A DNA stretch of 64,000 nt from Rhizobiaceae bacterium (GCA_016742175.1 JACVCH010000001.1:248001-312000); one strand, 5' to 3'; shown: positions 19,749 through 27,589, counted from the first letter of the stretch. A program made the numbers and translations. The notes: a model not told the origin generated them from the letters alone.

Positions 19749-20149
19749 GAGAGGAGTACTGCGGCGGGGATCTTCGCCGCTGCCTTCTTGTCGAGAGTGA
19801 TCAGGCAGTCGCATCCCGCGTCCAGACAAAGATGGGTAATCATCAAATCCGCGAAATCCCCGCTACCATCTTCAACTCCACCAAGTGCGCGAATGACCGC
19901 GTCAGGCGACTGAACCTCCACTCCACGAATACGAATGATCCTTCTGATTGCTTCGGTGCTTTGAACTTTTGTAAATCCGTAGTGCTTGCGCAGTGCGTAA
20001 TCGATCTCGACCAAGCTGATCAGCGTGACGTAGCCTGTGTAATCCTTCCCCATGCGTGTGCCGAATTCGACGACCGATTGGTGTTGATGAGGATTATCTT
20101 TGACGATCAGTCGCAGCAGGATGTTGGTGTCGATACCGACTTTTCTCAT
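19745..20149 (-). CDS. PIN-domain ribonuclease toxin, VapC-type (second module)
   Basis: A 134-residue PIN-domain protein. Acidic residues of the metal site are visible: Asp7 ([10 protein letters not shown]), Glu near residue 48 ([11 protein letters not shown]), and the [11 protein letters not shown] and LITLDKKAA segments. VapC toxins cleave tRNA or rRNA. Its ATG overlaps the antitoxin stop (ATGA), and its own stop overlaps the ruvB GTG (GTGA). The DNA looks clearly less G/C-rich than its neighbours, for example TTTGTAAATCC, suggesting acquisition by transfer. Confidence 0.88.
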   Translation of the reverse strand: MRKVGIDTNILLRLIVKDNPHQHQSVVEFGTRMGKDYTGYVTLISLVEIDYALRKHYGFTKVQSTEAIRRIIRIRGVEVQSPDAVIRALGGVEDGSGDFADLMITHLCLDAGCDCLITLDKKAAAKIPAAVLLS

Positions 20150-20427
20150 GCGGCAAAATCTTTGAACTGCTTATTCGGAGCTATTGCACTTTCAGCCATT
20201 TCCCGCGCGATAGTTTCGTTCAATTCATCGAGAGTGGCCGGCCCGTTTGGTGGCTCTCCCAAAAATCCGGCCAGATCGTTGAAGTCCAAATTCTTGGGCG
20301 TCAGAACGAGTTTACCGTCATCGACGCTGATAAGGATCGTGTCGCCAGGCATGATCCCCAAAATCTCGCGCATCTCACTGGGGAGCGTGATCTGCCCTTT
20401 CGGTGACGCAATGATTTCTTTCCACAT
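20146..20427 (-). CDS. AbrB/MazE-fold antitoxin (VapB-type, second module)
   Basis: A 93-residue protein with an N-terminal swapped-hairpin DNA-binding domain (ASPKGQITLPSEMREILGIM), followed by a C-terminal tail that would thread into the PIN toxin (NETIAREMAESAIAPNKQF). ATG 20427 is chosen because AAGGGCG stands eight bases upstream; a TTG at 20454 in the same frame is less likely. It starts 57 bases after ruvA ends, beside a palindrome that may be its operator. Confidence 0.85.
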   Translation of the reverse strand: MWKEIIASPKGQITLPSEMREILGIMPGDTILISVDDGKLVLTPKNLDFNDLAGFLGEPPNGPATLDELNETIAREMAESAIAPNKQFKDFAA

Positions 20428-20448
20428 TTTTGCGCCCTTTCCGACTTT

Positions 20449-20462
20449 TGCCAATTTTGGCA
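20449..20462. promoter_or_regulatory. putative operator of the second toxin-antitoxin module
   Basis: TGCCAATTTTGGCA is a 6-2-6 inverted repeat located about 20 bases upstream of the antitoxin start and downstream of ruvA. AbrB-fold antitoxins usually repress their own operon at such palindromes; binding here is inference. Confidence 0.45.
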
Positions 20463-20484
20463 GAACTCAGCAAAAACGCAATAC

Positions 20485-21102
20485 TCACCGCGCCAGTTCC
20501 TTCAACCCCAGACGGATCAGCTTCGACGAATCGGCGCCCTCGCCGGCCGTCTTCAGCGCGGCGGAGATTGCGTTTGCGGCGATGTCGCGGGAGTAGCCGA
20601 GGTTGACGAGTGCGGAGACGGCGTCGGCGATCGGGGCGGGGGCGATGCCTTCGCCGAGTTCCTGCTTGAGGCCGATCGTGCCGGTCGCCTCGCCGGCATA
20701 GGCGGGTGCCTTGGTGCGCAGTTCGGTGACGATGCGCTCGGCCACCTTCTTGCCGACGCCGGGGGCGCGGGCGACCATGGTGATGTCGCGCAGCGCGATG
20801 GCGTTGGCGAGTTCGGATGGAGTGAGGGTGGAGAGGACGGCCAGCGCGACCTTGGCGCCGACGCCCTGGACATTGTTCTGCAAGAGGCGAAACCACTCGC
20901 GCTCGAGCTGCGATCGGAAACCGTAGAGCCGGATCATGTCCTCGCGCACATAAGTCTCGATGAAGAGCGTGATCGCCTCGCCGGCGCCGATGCCGGCGAG
21001 CGTGCGGGTGGAGCAGTAGGCGACGTAGCCGACGCCGTGCACGTCGACGATGCAGTGGTCCTCGGCGATCTCGTCGACGGTGCCCTTGAGCTTTCCGATC
21101 AT
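20485..21102 (-). CDS. ruvA: Holliday junction branch migration protein RuvA
   Basis: A 205-residue junction-recognition protein. The N-terminal OB fold ([20 protein letters not shown]), the helix-hairpin-helix motifs ([14 protein letters not shown] and [13 protein letters not shown]) and the C-terminal RuvB-binding domain ([16 protein letters not shown]) are all visible. Its ATG at 21102 overlaps the stop of the first PIN toxin (ATGA), so in this genome ruvA translation appears coupled to a toxin gene rather than to ruvC. Confidence 0.97.
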   Translation of the reverse strand: MIGKLKGTVDEIAEDHCIVDVHGVGYVAYCSTRTLAGIGAGEAITLFIETYVREDMIRLYGFRSQLEREWFRLLQNNVQGVGAKVALAVLSTLTPSELANAIALRDITMVARAPGVGKKVAERIVTELRTKAPAYAGEATGTIGLKQELGEGIAPAPIADAVSALVNLGYSRDIAANAISAALKTAGEGADSSKLIRLGLKELAR

Positions 21103-21515
21103 GGATGCGTGTCCGGTGCGATGATGTCGATGTCGGGGAAGTAACTGCGATAGCGTGCCGGGTCGCGGGTGAGGATCGCATGTCCGGCGACATCGGCATG
21201 CGCGCCGATGAGGAAGTCGGGCAAGGTGCGTTCGCGCATTCCGCCGCGTGAGCGATACAGAACATGCGCACGCCCCGCACGCCAGGCTGCGGCGAACGGC
21301 AGAGCCTCGCGTTCCAGTTTCAACCCCTCCAGCGCACGCTGCAACTCGTCTTCGCTCGCATACCGCGCCCCGATTTCGGACCAGATGACGGGATTGACGA
21401 CGAGGTCGCTTTTGGCGCCATGAAAAACGAGCTTCGATCGTGCCCAGCCGATCGCTTCGCTGCCGCTCAGTATGTCGAGCAAGATATTCGAATCAACGAG
21501 GATCGAGGTCTTCAC
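21099..21515 (-). CDS. PIN-domain ribonuclease toxin, VapC-type (first module)
   Basis: A 138-residue PIN protein with Asp8 in [12 protein letters not shown], a Glu in [12 protein letters not shown], and Asp residues in [14 protein letters not shown] and [15 protein letters not shown], the pattern of the PIN metal centre. It overlaps its antitoxin by 23 bases at the 5' end and ruvA by 4 bases (ATGA) at the 3' end. Unlike the second module, its base composition resembles its surroundings, so it may be an older insertion. Confidence 0.88.
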   Translation of the reverse strand: MKTSILVDSNILLDILSGSEAIGWARSKLVFHGAKSDLVVNPVIWSEIGARYASEDELQRALEGLKLEREALPFAAAWRAGRAHVLYRSRGGMRERTLPDFLIGAHADVAGHAILTRDPARYRSYFPDIDIIAPDTHP

Positions 21516-21759
21516 GCGGGCCCCTCAACCAGTCGACATACTCCTTGCCGTCCATGCCATCCAGATCAAGCGTGCCGGTCACGCGGTCGGCCCAGGCTTC
21601 GATCGCCTTGGCGCGGCGGGCCGATTCGTCGGAAACGATACGCACCACGCGAACCGCGTTGCCTTCGCGCACGAAGTCGACCTCCGTTCCCGGCGTGATG
21701 CCGAGGTGATCGCGGATGGCCTTCGGGATGGTGACCTGACCTTTTTCGGTGACGCGCAT
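21493..21759 (-). CDS. AbrB/MazE-fold antitoxin (VapB-type, first module)
   Basis: An 88-residue protein consisting of an AbrB-type DNA-binding domain (MRVTEKGQVTIPKAIRDHLG) and a C-terminal toxin-binding tail rich in charged residues ([18 protein letters not shown]). It starts 57 bases after ruvC, next to two copies of an 11-base near-palindrome. The first and second antitoxins share only the general fold, so the two modules do not look like a recent duplication. Confidence 0.87.
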   Translation of the reverse strand: MRVTEKGQVTIPKAIRDHLGITPGTEVDFVREGNAVRVVRIVSDESARRAKAIEAWADRVTGTLDLDGMDGKEYVDWLRGPREDLDPR

Positions 21760-21760
21760 G

Positions 21761-21785
21761 AAGTAATACCTCCAAGGTAATACCT
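21761..21785. promoter_or_regulatory. putative operator of the first toxin-antitoxin module
   Basis: AAGTAATACCT (21761-21771) and AGGTAATACCT (21775-21785) are two 11-base boxes with a 14-base period; the second is a perfect palindrome around its central base. They lie immediately before the antitoxin ATG. A TTGACT -35-like hexamer reads on the minus strand about 20 bases further upstream. Autoregulation by the antitoxin is the likely use (inference). Confidence 0.55.
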
Positions 21786-21816
21786 AGGGCCAGAGTGAGA
21801 ACAAGTCAAGAACGAA

Positions 21817-22338
21817 TCACCCCGCTGCTGCCGCGGCTAATGCGAGCCTGCCGGTCACGCTCTGGCGGTGATGGGCGTGGCAGATGGCGATGGCGATGGC
21901 GTCGGCGGCGTCGTCGGTGTCGAAGGTCGCGCGCGGCATCAGCACCTTCACCATCATGTGGATCTGCTTCTTGTCGCCATGGCCGACGCCGATGACAGAC
22001 TTCTTGACCGCATTGGGCGCGTATTCGGCGACGCGCAGGCCGCCGCGGGCGGGGACCAGCATGGCGATGCCGCGGGCCTGGCCGAGTTTCAGCGTCGCGG
22101 TCGCGTCCTTGTTGACGAAGGTCTGCTCGACCGCCGCCTCGACGGGCATGTGCGCGTGGATGATCTGTTCGAGCCCATCATGCAACTGGCAAAGCCGCGA
22201 GGCGAGATCCATGTCGGCATCCGACCGGATGGTGCCGGAGCCGACGAAGCGCAGCGAATTGCCGATGGCGTCGATAATGCCCCAGCCGGTGCGGCGCAGG
22301 CCCGGATCGATGCCGATGATGCGAATCGTCTCTGCCAT
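21817..22338 (-). CDS. ruvC: Holliday junction resolvase RuvC
   Basis: A 173-residue endonuclease that cuts Holliday junctions symmetrically. The first catalytic Asp is in [14 protein letters not shown] (Asp11), the second acidic site in [17 protein letters not shown], and the C-terminal pair in [21 protein letters not shown] 22338 removes an unrelated 18-residue leader. It is the first ruv gene of the operon. Confidence 0.97.
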   Translation of the reverse strand: MAETIRIIGIDPGLRRTGWGIIDAIGNSLRFVGSGTIRSDADMDLASRLCQLHDGLEQIIHAHMPVEAAVEQTFVNKDATATLKLGQARGIAMLVPARGGLRVAEYAPNAVKKSVIGVGHGDKKQIHMMVKVLMPRATFDTDDAADAIAIAICHAHHRQSVTGRLALAAAAAG

Positions 22339-22349
22339 GAGGTCCCCGT

Positions 22350-22375
22350 CTTTCATGTCCGCTATGACATGAAAG
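22350..22375. promoter_or_regulatory. inverted repeat upstream of ruvC
   Basis: CTTTCATGTC and GACATGAAAG form a perfect ten-base inverted repeat with a six-base spacer, 12 bases before the ruvC start. It could be an operator or a 5' leader hairpin that limits ribosome access. No protein binding site of this type was recognised. Confidence 0.5.
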
Positions 22376-22378
22376 CGT

Positions 22379-22393
22379 GAACAAAGCAGCAAC
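22379..22393 (-). promoter_or_regulatory. possible LexA (SOS) box of ruvCAB
   Basis: On the minus strand GTTGCTGCTTTGTTC matches the alphaproteobacterial LexA consensus GTTC-N7-GTTC with one mismatch. It lies 41 bases upstream of ruvC, a fitting place for SOS control of the ruv operon. A single imperfect match is weak evidence. Confidence 0.45.
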
Positions 22394-22404
22394 GAATTTT
22401 TGGT

Positions 22405-22926
22405 CTAGCGCCCGAAAGCGGTCTTCAGCAGCGTGATCTGATCGGAGACGGGATTGACGGCGCGGCGCTCGAAGCTGTCGTCGGCGCCGTAAACCTCGCC
22501 GTCCATGCGGCGCACGAGCGACTGGAGGCGCAGCGACCGGTCGACGAGATCGCGGAAGGCGGCGGGCAACTCGCCCCAGGACTGGTCGGTGTCGAAGGCC
22601 GAGGCCGTGTCGAGACGGACCTTGGATTTTTCGGCGGCGACCTGTTCGCGCGTCATCTCGCCGGAATTGGCGGCGCGCTGGAGGAGGAGCCAGGAGGCGA
22701 TCTGCATCAGGCGGGTCGTCAGCCGCATCGATTCGGCGGCATAGAGCGTGGCGGCGACGCGCGACAGCGACTTCGCCTCGACGCGGCCCTGGCCGTCGAG
22801 ATATTCGGCGGCTTCCTCGACGAGGTGCATGCCTTCGCCGTAAAGCTTCTTGAACGAGCCGGAGAAGACGCGGTGTTCCGCCAGATTGATCGTCGCGGCC
22901 TGGCCGCTCCCGGCTTCCATTCTCAT
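22405..22926 (-). CDS. DUF1465 family protein
   Basis: A 173-residue, mostly helical cytoplasmic protein. The segment LAEHRVFSGSFKKLYGEGMH and the later AAESMRLTTRLMQIASWLLL are characteristic of DUF1465, a family found in alphaproteobacteria with no settled function. ATG 22926 has GGGGCG upstream; an ATG at 22920 is an alternative. It precedes ruvC on the same strand, separated by the inverted repeat and possible LexA box. Confidence 0.8.
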   Translation of the reverse strand: MRMEAGSGQAATINLAEHRVFSGSFKKLYGEGMHLVEEAAEYLDGQGRVEAKSLSRVAATLYAAESMRLTTRLMQIASWLLLQRAANSGEMTREQVAAEKSKVRLDTASAFDTDQSWGELPAAFRDLVDRSLRLQSLVRRMDGEVYGADDSFERRAVNPVSDQITLLKTAFGR

Positions 22927-23105
22927 CAAAACGCCCCGAAATTCCTGATCTTGCGCGCCTGCGTGCCGACAACGGCGAGGCGGAGCCTGAGGTTCCACGA
23001 ATTGCCGCCGGTCACAAGAACGACCATGCGCCTTGTCCACGACAGGGGCAACCGGATGTTTAACAAAGGGTTAATGCGGCTCGCGTCGCGGCTTGGCGAA
23101 CGGCC

Positions 23106-23210
23106 AAAAAAAAGAGCCACGGAAAGCGCGGCTCTCAGGAGTTTAACAGGGAGGCGTCAAACGGAGTGGTCCAACCACTCGGTAAGAATCCAGAAGACTG
23201 GATGGGGACA
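23106..23210 (-). ncRNA. candidate small RNA with three hairpins and a strong terminator
   Basis: In the gap after the acyl-CoA synthetase gene the minus strand carries, in order, the hairpin ATCCAG-TCTT-CTGGAT (23203-23188), the hairpin GAGTGGT-TGG-ACCACTC (23180-23164), a single-stranded CGCCTCCC stretch, and an intrinsic terminator AGAGCC / GGCTCT with an eight-T run (23135-23106). That is the architecture of a trans-acting sRNA. It could instead be only a structured 3' UTR. A weak TTCGAC-17-TACCCT promoter-like pair lies upstream. Confidence 0.5.
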
Positions 23211-23288
23211 GTAAACACCCGTAAAGCTTAACAAAGGGTAAAATTTTCGGAAAATCCGTCGAAAACTGTCCCGTTTTGACCGATTTCG

Positions 23289-24926
23289 TCAAAGCGCCCT
23301 GGCCATCTCCCGCAGGCGGAACTTCTGAATCTTGCCGGTCGAGGTCTTCGGCACCTCCCCGAAGATCACCGTGCGCGGGCATTTGTAACGCGCGATGAGC
23401 GTGCGGCAGTGGTCGATGATCTCGTCCTCGCTCGCCGTGCGGCCGGGCTTCAGTTCGACATAGGCGACGGGCGTCTCGCCCCATTTCTCGTCCGCGCGGC
23501 CGACGACGCCGCAGGAGGCGACGGCGGGGTGCTTGTAGAGCGCGTCCTCGACCTCGATCGAGGAGATGTTCTCGCCGCCGGAGATGATGATGTCCTTGGA
23601 GCGGTCCTTCAACTGGATGTAGCCGTCGGGGTGCATGACGCCGAGGTCGCCGGAATGGAACCAGCCGCCGGCGAAGGCCTCTTCGGTGGCCTTGGGGTTT
23701 TTCAGATACCCCTTCATGACGATGTTGCCGCGGAACATGACTTCGCCCAGCGTCGCGCCGTCGGCGGGCGTTTCCTGCATCGTCTCGGGGTCCATGACGG
23801 TCAGGCCTTCGAGCGCGGCATAGCGCACGCCCTGCCGGGCCTTCTTCGTGGTGCGCGCGCCCTTGTCGAGTTCGTCCCACGCGCCCTTCCATTCGTTGAC
23901 GGTCGCGGGGCCATAGGTCTCGGTCAGGCCGTAGAGATGGACGACGGCGAAGCCGGCATCGGCCATGCCGGAGAGCACCGCCTCGGGCGGCGGGGCGGCG
24001 GCGGTGTTGAAGGTGACGGTCTGCGGGAAGTCGCGCTTGTCCTTGTCCTCGGCATTGATGAGCGTCGCCATGACGATCGGCGCGCCGCACAGATGCGTGA
24101 CGCCGTTGTCGGCGATGGCGTCGTACATGGGCTTCGCCCGCACCCAGCGCAGGCACACATGGGTGCCGACCTGCACCGCGAGCGTCCACGGGAAGCACCA
24201 GCCATTGGCGTGGAACATCGGCAGCGTCCACAGGTAGACGCAGTGCTTGTCCATGGCTGCATGGATCGTATTCGCGTAGCACATCAGCGCCGCGCCGCGA
24301 TGGCTGTAGACGACGCCCTTGGGGTTGCCGGTCGTGCCGGACGTGTAGTTGAGCGAGATCGCGTCCCACTCATCGTCCGGCATCGACCAGGCGAAATCAG
24401 GATCGCCGGCAGCGAGAAGCGCCTCGTAGTCCTCGGCGCCGATGCGCTCGCCTTTCGGATAGGGCGCGTCGTCGGAATAGTCGGGATCGTCATAGTCGAC
24501 GACGAGCGGCTTGACCGATGCCATTGCCAAGGCGTCGGCGACGACCTTCGAATGCTCGCGGTCGACGATGAGCACCTTCGTCTCCGCGTGGTCGAGCTGG
24601 AAGGCGATGGCGGCGGCGTCGAGCCGCGTGTTGAGCGAGTGGAGCACGGCCTTGACCATCGGCACGCCGTAATGCGCCTCCAGCATCGGCGGCGTGTTCG
24701 ACAGCATCACCGTCACCGTGTCGCCCTTGCCGATGCCGCGCGCGGCGAGCGCCGAGGCGAGGCGCAGCGCGCGCTCCCAGAAGATCCTGTAGGTCGTGCG
24801 CGTCCTGCCGTGAACGATGGCGACGTGGTCGGGGAAGACCTTCGCCGCGCGCTCCAGGAAGGTGAGCGGCGTCATGGGCTGGTGGTTGGCCGGATTCTTG
24901 CCGAGATGCTGCTCGTAAATGGTCAT
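23289..24926 (-). CDS. acyl-CoA synthetase (AMP-forming)
   Basis: A 545-residue member of the acyl-adenylate/CoA ligase superfamily. Visible: the P-loop-like LNYTSGTTGNPKGVVYSH, the YGLTETYGPATVN motif, WFHSGDLGVMHPDGYIQL, and the C-terminal GGENISSIEVEDAL and STGKIQKFRLRE with the catalytic Lys. It activates a carboxylic acid through an acyl-AMP. The N-terminal TIYEQHLGKNPANHQPMTPL resembles plant AAE-like and medium/long-chain synthetases. ATG 24926 follows GGAGGA. Chain-length preference is not readable. Confidence 0.9.
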   Translation of the reverse strand: MTIYEQHLGKNPANHQPMTPLTFLERAAKVFPDHVAIVHGRTRTTYRIFWERALRLASALAARGIGKGDTVTVMLSNTPPMLEAHYGVPMVKAVLHSLNTRLDAAAIAFQLDHAETKVLIVDREHSKVVADALAMASVKPLVVDYDDPDYSDDAPYPKGERIGAEDYEALLAAGDPDFAWSMPDDEWDAISLNYTSGTTGNPKGVVYSHRGAALMCYANTIHAAMDKHCVYLWTLPMFHANGWCFPWTLAVQVGTHVCLRWVRAKPMYDAIADNGVTHLCGAPIVMATLINAEDKDKRDFPQTVTFNTAAAPPPEAVLSGMADAGFAVVHLYGLTETYGPATVNEWKGAWDELDKGARTTKKARQGVRYAALEGLTVMDPETMQETPADGATLGEVMFRGNIVMKGYLKNPKATEEAFAGGWFHSGDLGVMHPDGYIQLKDRSKDIIISGGENISSIEVEDALYKHPAVASCGVVGRADEKWGETPVAYVELKPGRTASEDEIIDHCRTLIARYKCPRTVIFGEVPKTSTGKIQKFRLREMARAL

Positions 24927-24975
24927 GCTGGTCGTGTCCTCCGGAATTCGGACGCCGAGAAAAGCGCCCCGGCCG

Positions 24976-25740
24976 CTATCCGTCAAGAAGGGCCGAAAGC
25001 CCGTCCCAGATGAGCTTCAGCGCGACGATGAAGACCATGGCGTACATGAACGGGTAGAAGACCTCCGCGCGCATGCGCCGGACGATCCATGCGCCGGCGA
25101 TGGTGGCGAGCGGGGCGATGGGCATCAGCACGGCGGATGCAGTCAGGTTCGCCGCGTCGAACTGGCCGAGCGCGAAATAGGGCACAAGCTTCACCGCGTT
25201 GACGATGGCGAAGTAGATGACGCTTGTGCCGACATAGATGCGCGGGGCCTGGCCGAGCGCCAGCGCGTAGACCTGGTAGGGCGGCCCGCCGGCATGGGCG
25301 ACGAAGGAGGTGAAGCCGCTGACGATGCCCCAGAAGGTGCCGCGCGCGACGGAGTGGCCGGCGCGGTGTTCGGAGCCGGCCATGCGGGTGGCGAACCAGC
25401 GCAGGAAGAAGACGAGGGCGACGATGCCGACGATGAGCCGCACCATCGCCTCGGTGACGATGGCGGCCGTCAGCCAGCCGATGGCGATGCCGAGAAGCGC
25501 GCCCGGCAGCATGATGCGCAGGGTCGCCATGTCGCGATTGCCGCGCCACAGCCACAGCGACACGATGTCCATCAGGATCAGGATCGGCAGCAGGATCGCT
25601 GCAGCCTGAACCGGCGGCACGACCAGCGCCATCAGCGGCACGCCGATCAGCGCGGCGGCGCCGCCAAGCCCGCCCTTCGACAGGCCGACGAGCAGGACGG
25701 AGGGGATGGCGGCGGCGTAGAACCAGGGATCGGTCAGCAA
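24976..25740 (-). CDS. TauE/SafE family anion permease
   Basis: A 254-residue inner-membrane protein with about eight hydrophobic segments in two halves. The N-terminal SVLLVGLSKGGLGGAAALIGVP and the mid-protein GTFWGIVSGFTSFVAHAGGPP are repeated signatures of the TauE/SafE (sulfite/organosulfonate exporter) family. It lies 49 bases upstream of the acyl-CoA synthetase on the same strand, but no functional link is evident. Confidence 0.9.
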   Translation of the reverse strand: MLTDPWFYAAAIPSVLLVGLSKGGLGGAAALIGVPLMALVVPPVQAAAILLPILILMDIVSLWLWRGNRDMATLRIMLPGALLGIAIGWLTAAIVTEAMVRLIVGIVALVFFLRWFATRMAGSEHRAGHSVARGTFWGIVSGFTSFVAHAGGPPYQVYALALGQAPRIYVGTSVIYFAIVNAVKLVPYFALGQFDAANLTASAVLMPIAPLATIAGAWIVRRMRAEVFYPFMYAMVFIVALKLIWDGLSALLDG

Positions 25741-25844
25741 GGCGCGGGGTCTTCGTGGCTTCTGGTCAAGTCGTGTCGCATGGCTTATGCCGCAATCACA
25801 ACAAGATCACGCGCCAAATCGGCGTCCACGCCTGAGAGAGTGCA

Positions 25845-26492
25845 ATGCCAGACGTCGTTCCCAATCGCTGCCGCCTCGTCCTGATCGCGCCCTCGGCGGG
25901 CGACGCGGGCGCGGCAATCGCTTCGGCGCTGGCCGGCGGCGACGTCGCCTCTGTCATGCTGCCGCGCGGCGGGCGCTCGGAGCAGGACTACCTCGCCTTC
26001 GTCGAGAGCGTGACGCCGGCGATCCAGGACAAGGGTGTCGCCGTCATCGTCGAGGGCGATGCGCGCGTCGCCATGCGGGCCAAGGCCGACGGGCTGCATT
26101 TCGAGGGATCGAAGGCCGATCTCGCCGACATGATCGAGCGCCACGGCAGCAAGATCATGGTCGGCACCGGCGGCGTGAAGACGCGCGACGACGCGCTGGA
26201 ATTCGGCGAGACGCAGCCCGACTACATGTTCTTCGGCCGGTTCGGCTACGACACCAAGCCGGAGGCGCATCCGCGCAACCTTTCGCTCGGCGAGTGGTGG
26301 GGCGAGATGGTCGCGGTGCCCTGCATCGTCATGGCCGGGTCCTCCGACGAGAGCGTCGCGGTGGTGGCCGCGGCGGGCGTCGATTTCGTCGCCGTCGAGC
26401 AGGCGGTGTTCGCCCATGACGATCCCGCCGCACGGGTCGCAGCGCTCAACGCGCTTCTGGACGAAAGGGCGCCGCGTCTCGATGAGGAATGA
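25845..26492 (+). CDS. ThiE-like TIM-barrel protein (thiamine phosphate synthase superfamily)
   Basis: A 215-residue protein that looks like a thiamine phosphate synthase barrel (DGLHFEGSKADLADMIERHG and FFGRFGYDTKP regions). It lacks the usual pyrophosphate-binding Gly-rich signature and the KDR-type loop seen in true ThiE. It may be a degenerate paralogue, as found in many rhizobia. It overlaps the next gene by 11 bases, so the two are cotranscribed. No thi genes are nearby. Confidence 0.6.
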   Translation: MPDVVPNRCRLVLIAPSAGDAGAAIASALAGGDVASVMLPRGGRSEQDYLAFVESVTPAIQDKGVAVIVEGDARVAMRAKADGLHFEGSKADLADMIERHGSKIMVGTGGVKTRDDALEFGETQPDYMFFGRFGYDTKPEAHPRNLSLGEWWGEMVAVPCIVMAGSSDESVAVVAAAGVDFVAVEQAVFAHDDPAARVAALNALLDERAPRLDEE

Positions 26493-27507
26493 CCTGCTTT
26501 TCGCGCTCCTGATCCTCGCCGCGCTGGCCACGCCCGCGATCGCGCAGGATGGCGGGCAGGTGACGGGGCCGCAGGCCTCCGAAGTCGCGCCCAGCCGGTT
26601 CGGCGGACGCGAGCCGGACCAGGCCTACGGCGCCTATCAGCGCGGGCTCTACATCACGGCGCTGAAGCTGGCGCTGCCGCGGGCCGAAGCCGGCGACAAG
26701 GCCGCGCAGACGCTGGTCGCGGAAATCTATGCGCGCGGGCTCGGCGTGCGCCGCAACGGCCAACTGGCCGCGAAATGGTACGAGGCAGCGGCGGAGCAGG
26801 GCGTGGCGGAAGCGCAGTTCCAGACCGCCTTGATGCTGATCGACGGCGAGTTCCTGCCGCGCGACCGCACCCGCGCCTACGAACTGATGAAGGCTGCGGC
26901 CGATGCCGGCAATCCGATGGCGCAGTTCAATTTCGGCCAGATGATGATCGACGAGGCCGGCAACGAAGCCGACGAGCGCGAGGCGCTGGCCTATTTCGAG
27001 CGCGCCGCGCGCACCGGCCTGCCCGATGCGCAATATGCGCTGGCGATGTTGCTCACGCAGGGCGAGGAGCCCGACCTTGCGGCGGCGCGCACCTGGCTCG
27101 CCCGCGCGGCGCAGCAGAATTTCGACACCGCGCAGGTGGAACTCGGCTCGTGGCTCGTCGAGGGGATCGGCGGGGCGCGCGACATGGAGGCCGGATTCGG
27201 CTGGATCGAGCTTGCCGCGACCGGCGGCAACGTCGCCGCGCGCAACCGGCTCGCCAAGCTCTACTGGGCCGGGATGGGCGTCGAGGGCGATTCGATCGCG
27301 GCGGCGGCGTGGTACATGCTCGCCAAGCGCGAGGGCCTCGTCGACCCGGTGATGGAGGACCATCTCGCCGGGCTTTCGGACGCCGAACTCGAAGCGGCGC
27401 GCACGCGCATGGTCGAAATCGAACAGGGCGGCTCGGGACCGGCGGCGCTCGAAGAGCCGGAAGAAGCCGCGGCCGACGAGGGCAGCGCCGGGCAAGATCA
27501 GCCTTAG
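26482..27507 (+). CDS. exported Sel1-repeat protein
   Basis: A 341-residue protein with a signal peptide (LLFALLILAALATPAIAQ-D) and at least five Sel1-like repeats from about residue 75 (AAQTLVAEIYARGLGVRRNG, ALMLIDGEFLPRDRTRAYEL, and others). Sel1 solenoids bind partner proteins; rhizobial relatives such as ExoR act in periplasmic signalling, but orthology is not claimed. ATG 26482 lies within the end of the ThiE-like gene. The last 30 residues are acidic and disordered. Confidence 0.82.
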   Translation: MRNDLLFALLILAALATPAIAQDGGQVTGPQASEVAPSRFGGREPDQAYGAYQRGLYITALKLALPRAEAGDKAAQTLVAEIYARGLGVRRNGQLAAKWYEAAAEQGVAEAQFQTALMLIDGEFLPRDRTRAYELMKAAADAGNPMAQFNFGQMMIDEAGNEADEREALAYFERAARTGLPDAQYALAMLLTQGEEPDLAAARTWLARAAQQNFDTAQVELGSWLVEGIGGARDMEAGFGWIELAATGGNVAARNRLAKLYWAGMGVEGDSIAAAAWYMLAKREGLVDPVMEDHLAGLSDAELEAARTRMVEIEQGGSGPAALEEPEEAAADEGSAGQDQP

Positions 27508-27589
27508 CCTTGCCTGACGGCGCGTTTTATGGTCTTGGAGGCCGCAATTGCGGCCCCGCGCCCATTTCCCCATTTTGCGAAAGACGATC

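Noticed and set aside
19745-21785. CRISPR or phage-defence island around the toxin-antitoxin genes
   Set aside because: No regularly spaced repeats, cas, restriction or abortive-infection genes were seen; only the two PIN/AbrB pairs between ruv genes.
23289-25740. DMSP (dimethylsulfoniopropionate) degradation cluster, from a CoA ligase next to a sulfite exporter
   Set aside because: The ligase resembles general acyl-CoA synthetases and no DmdA, DmdC or DmdD gene is present.
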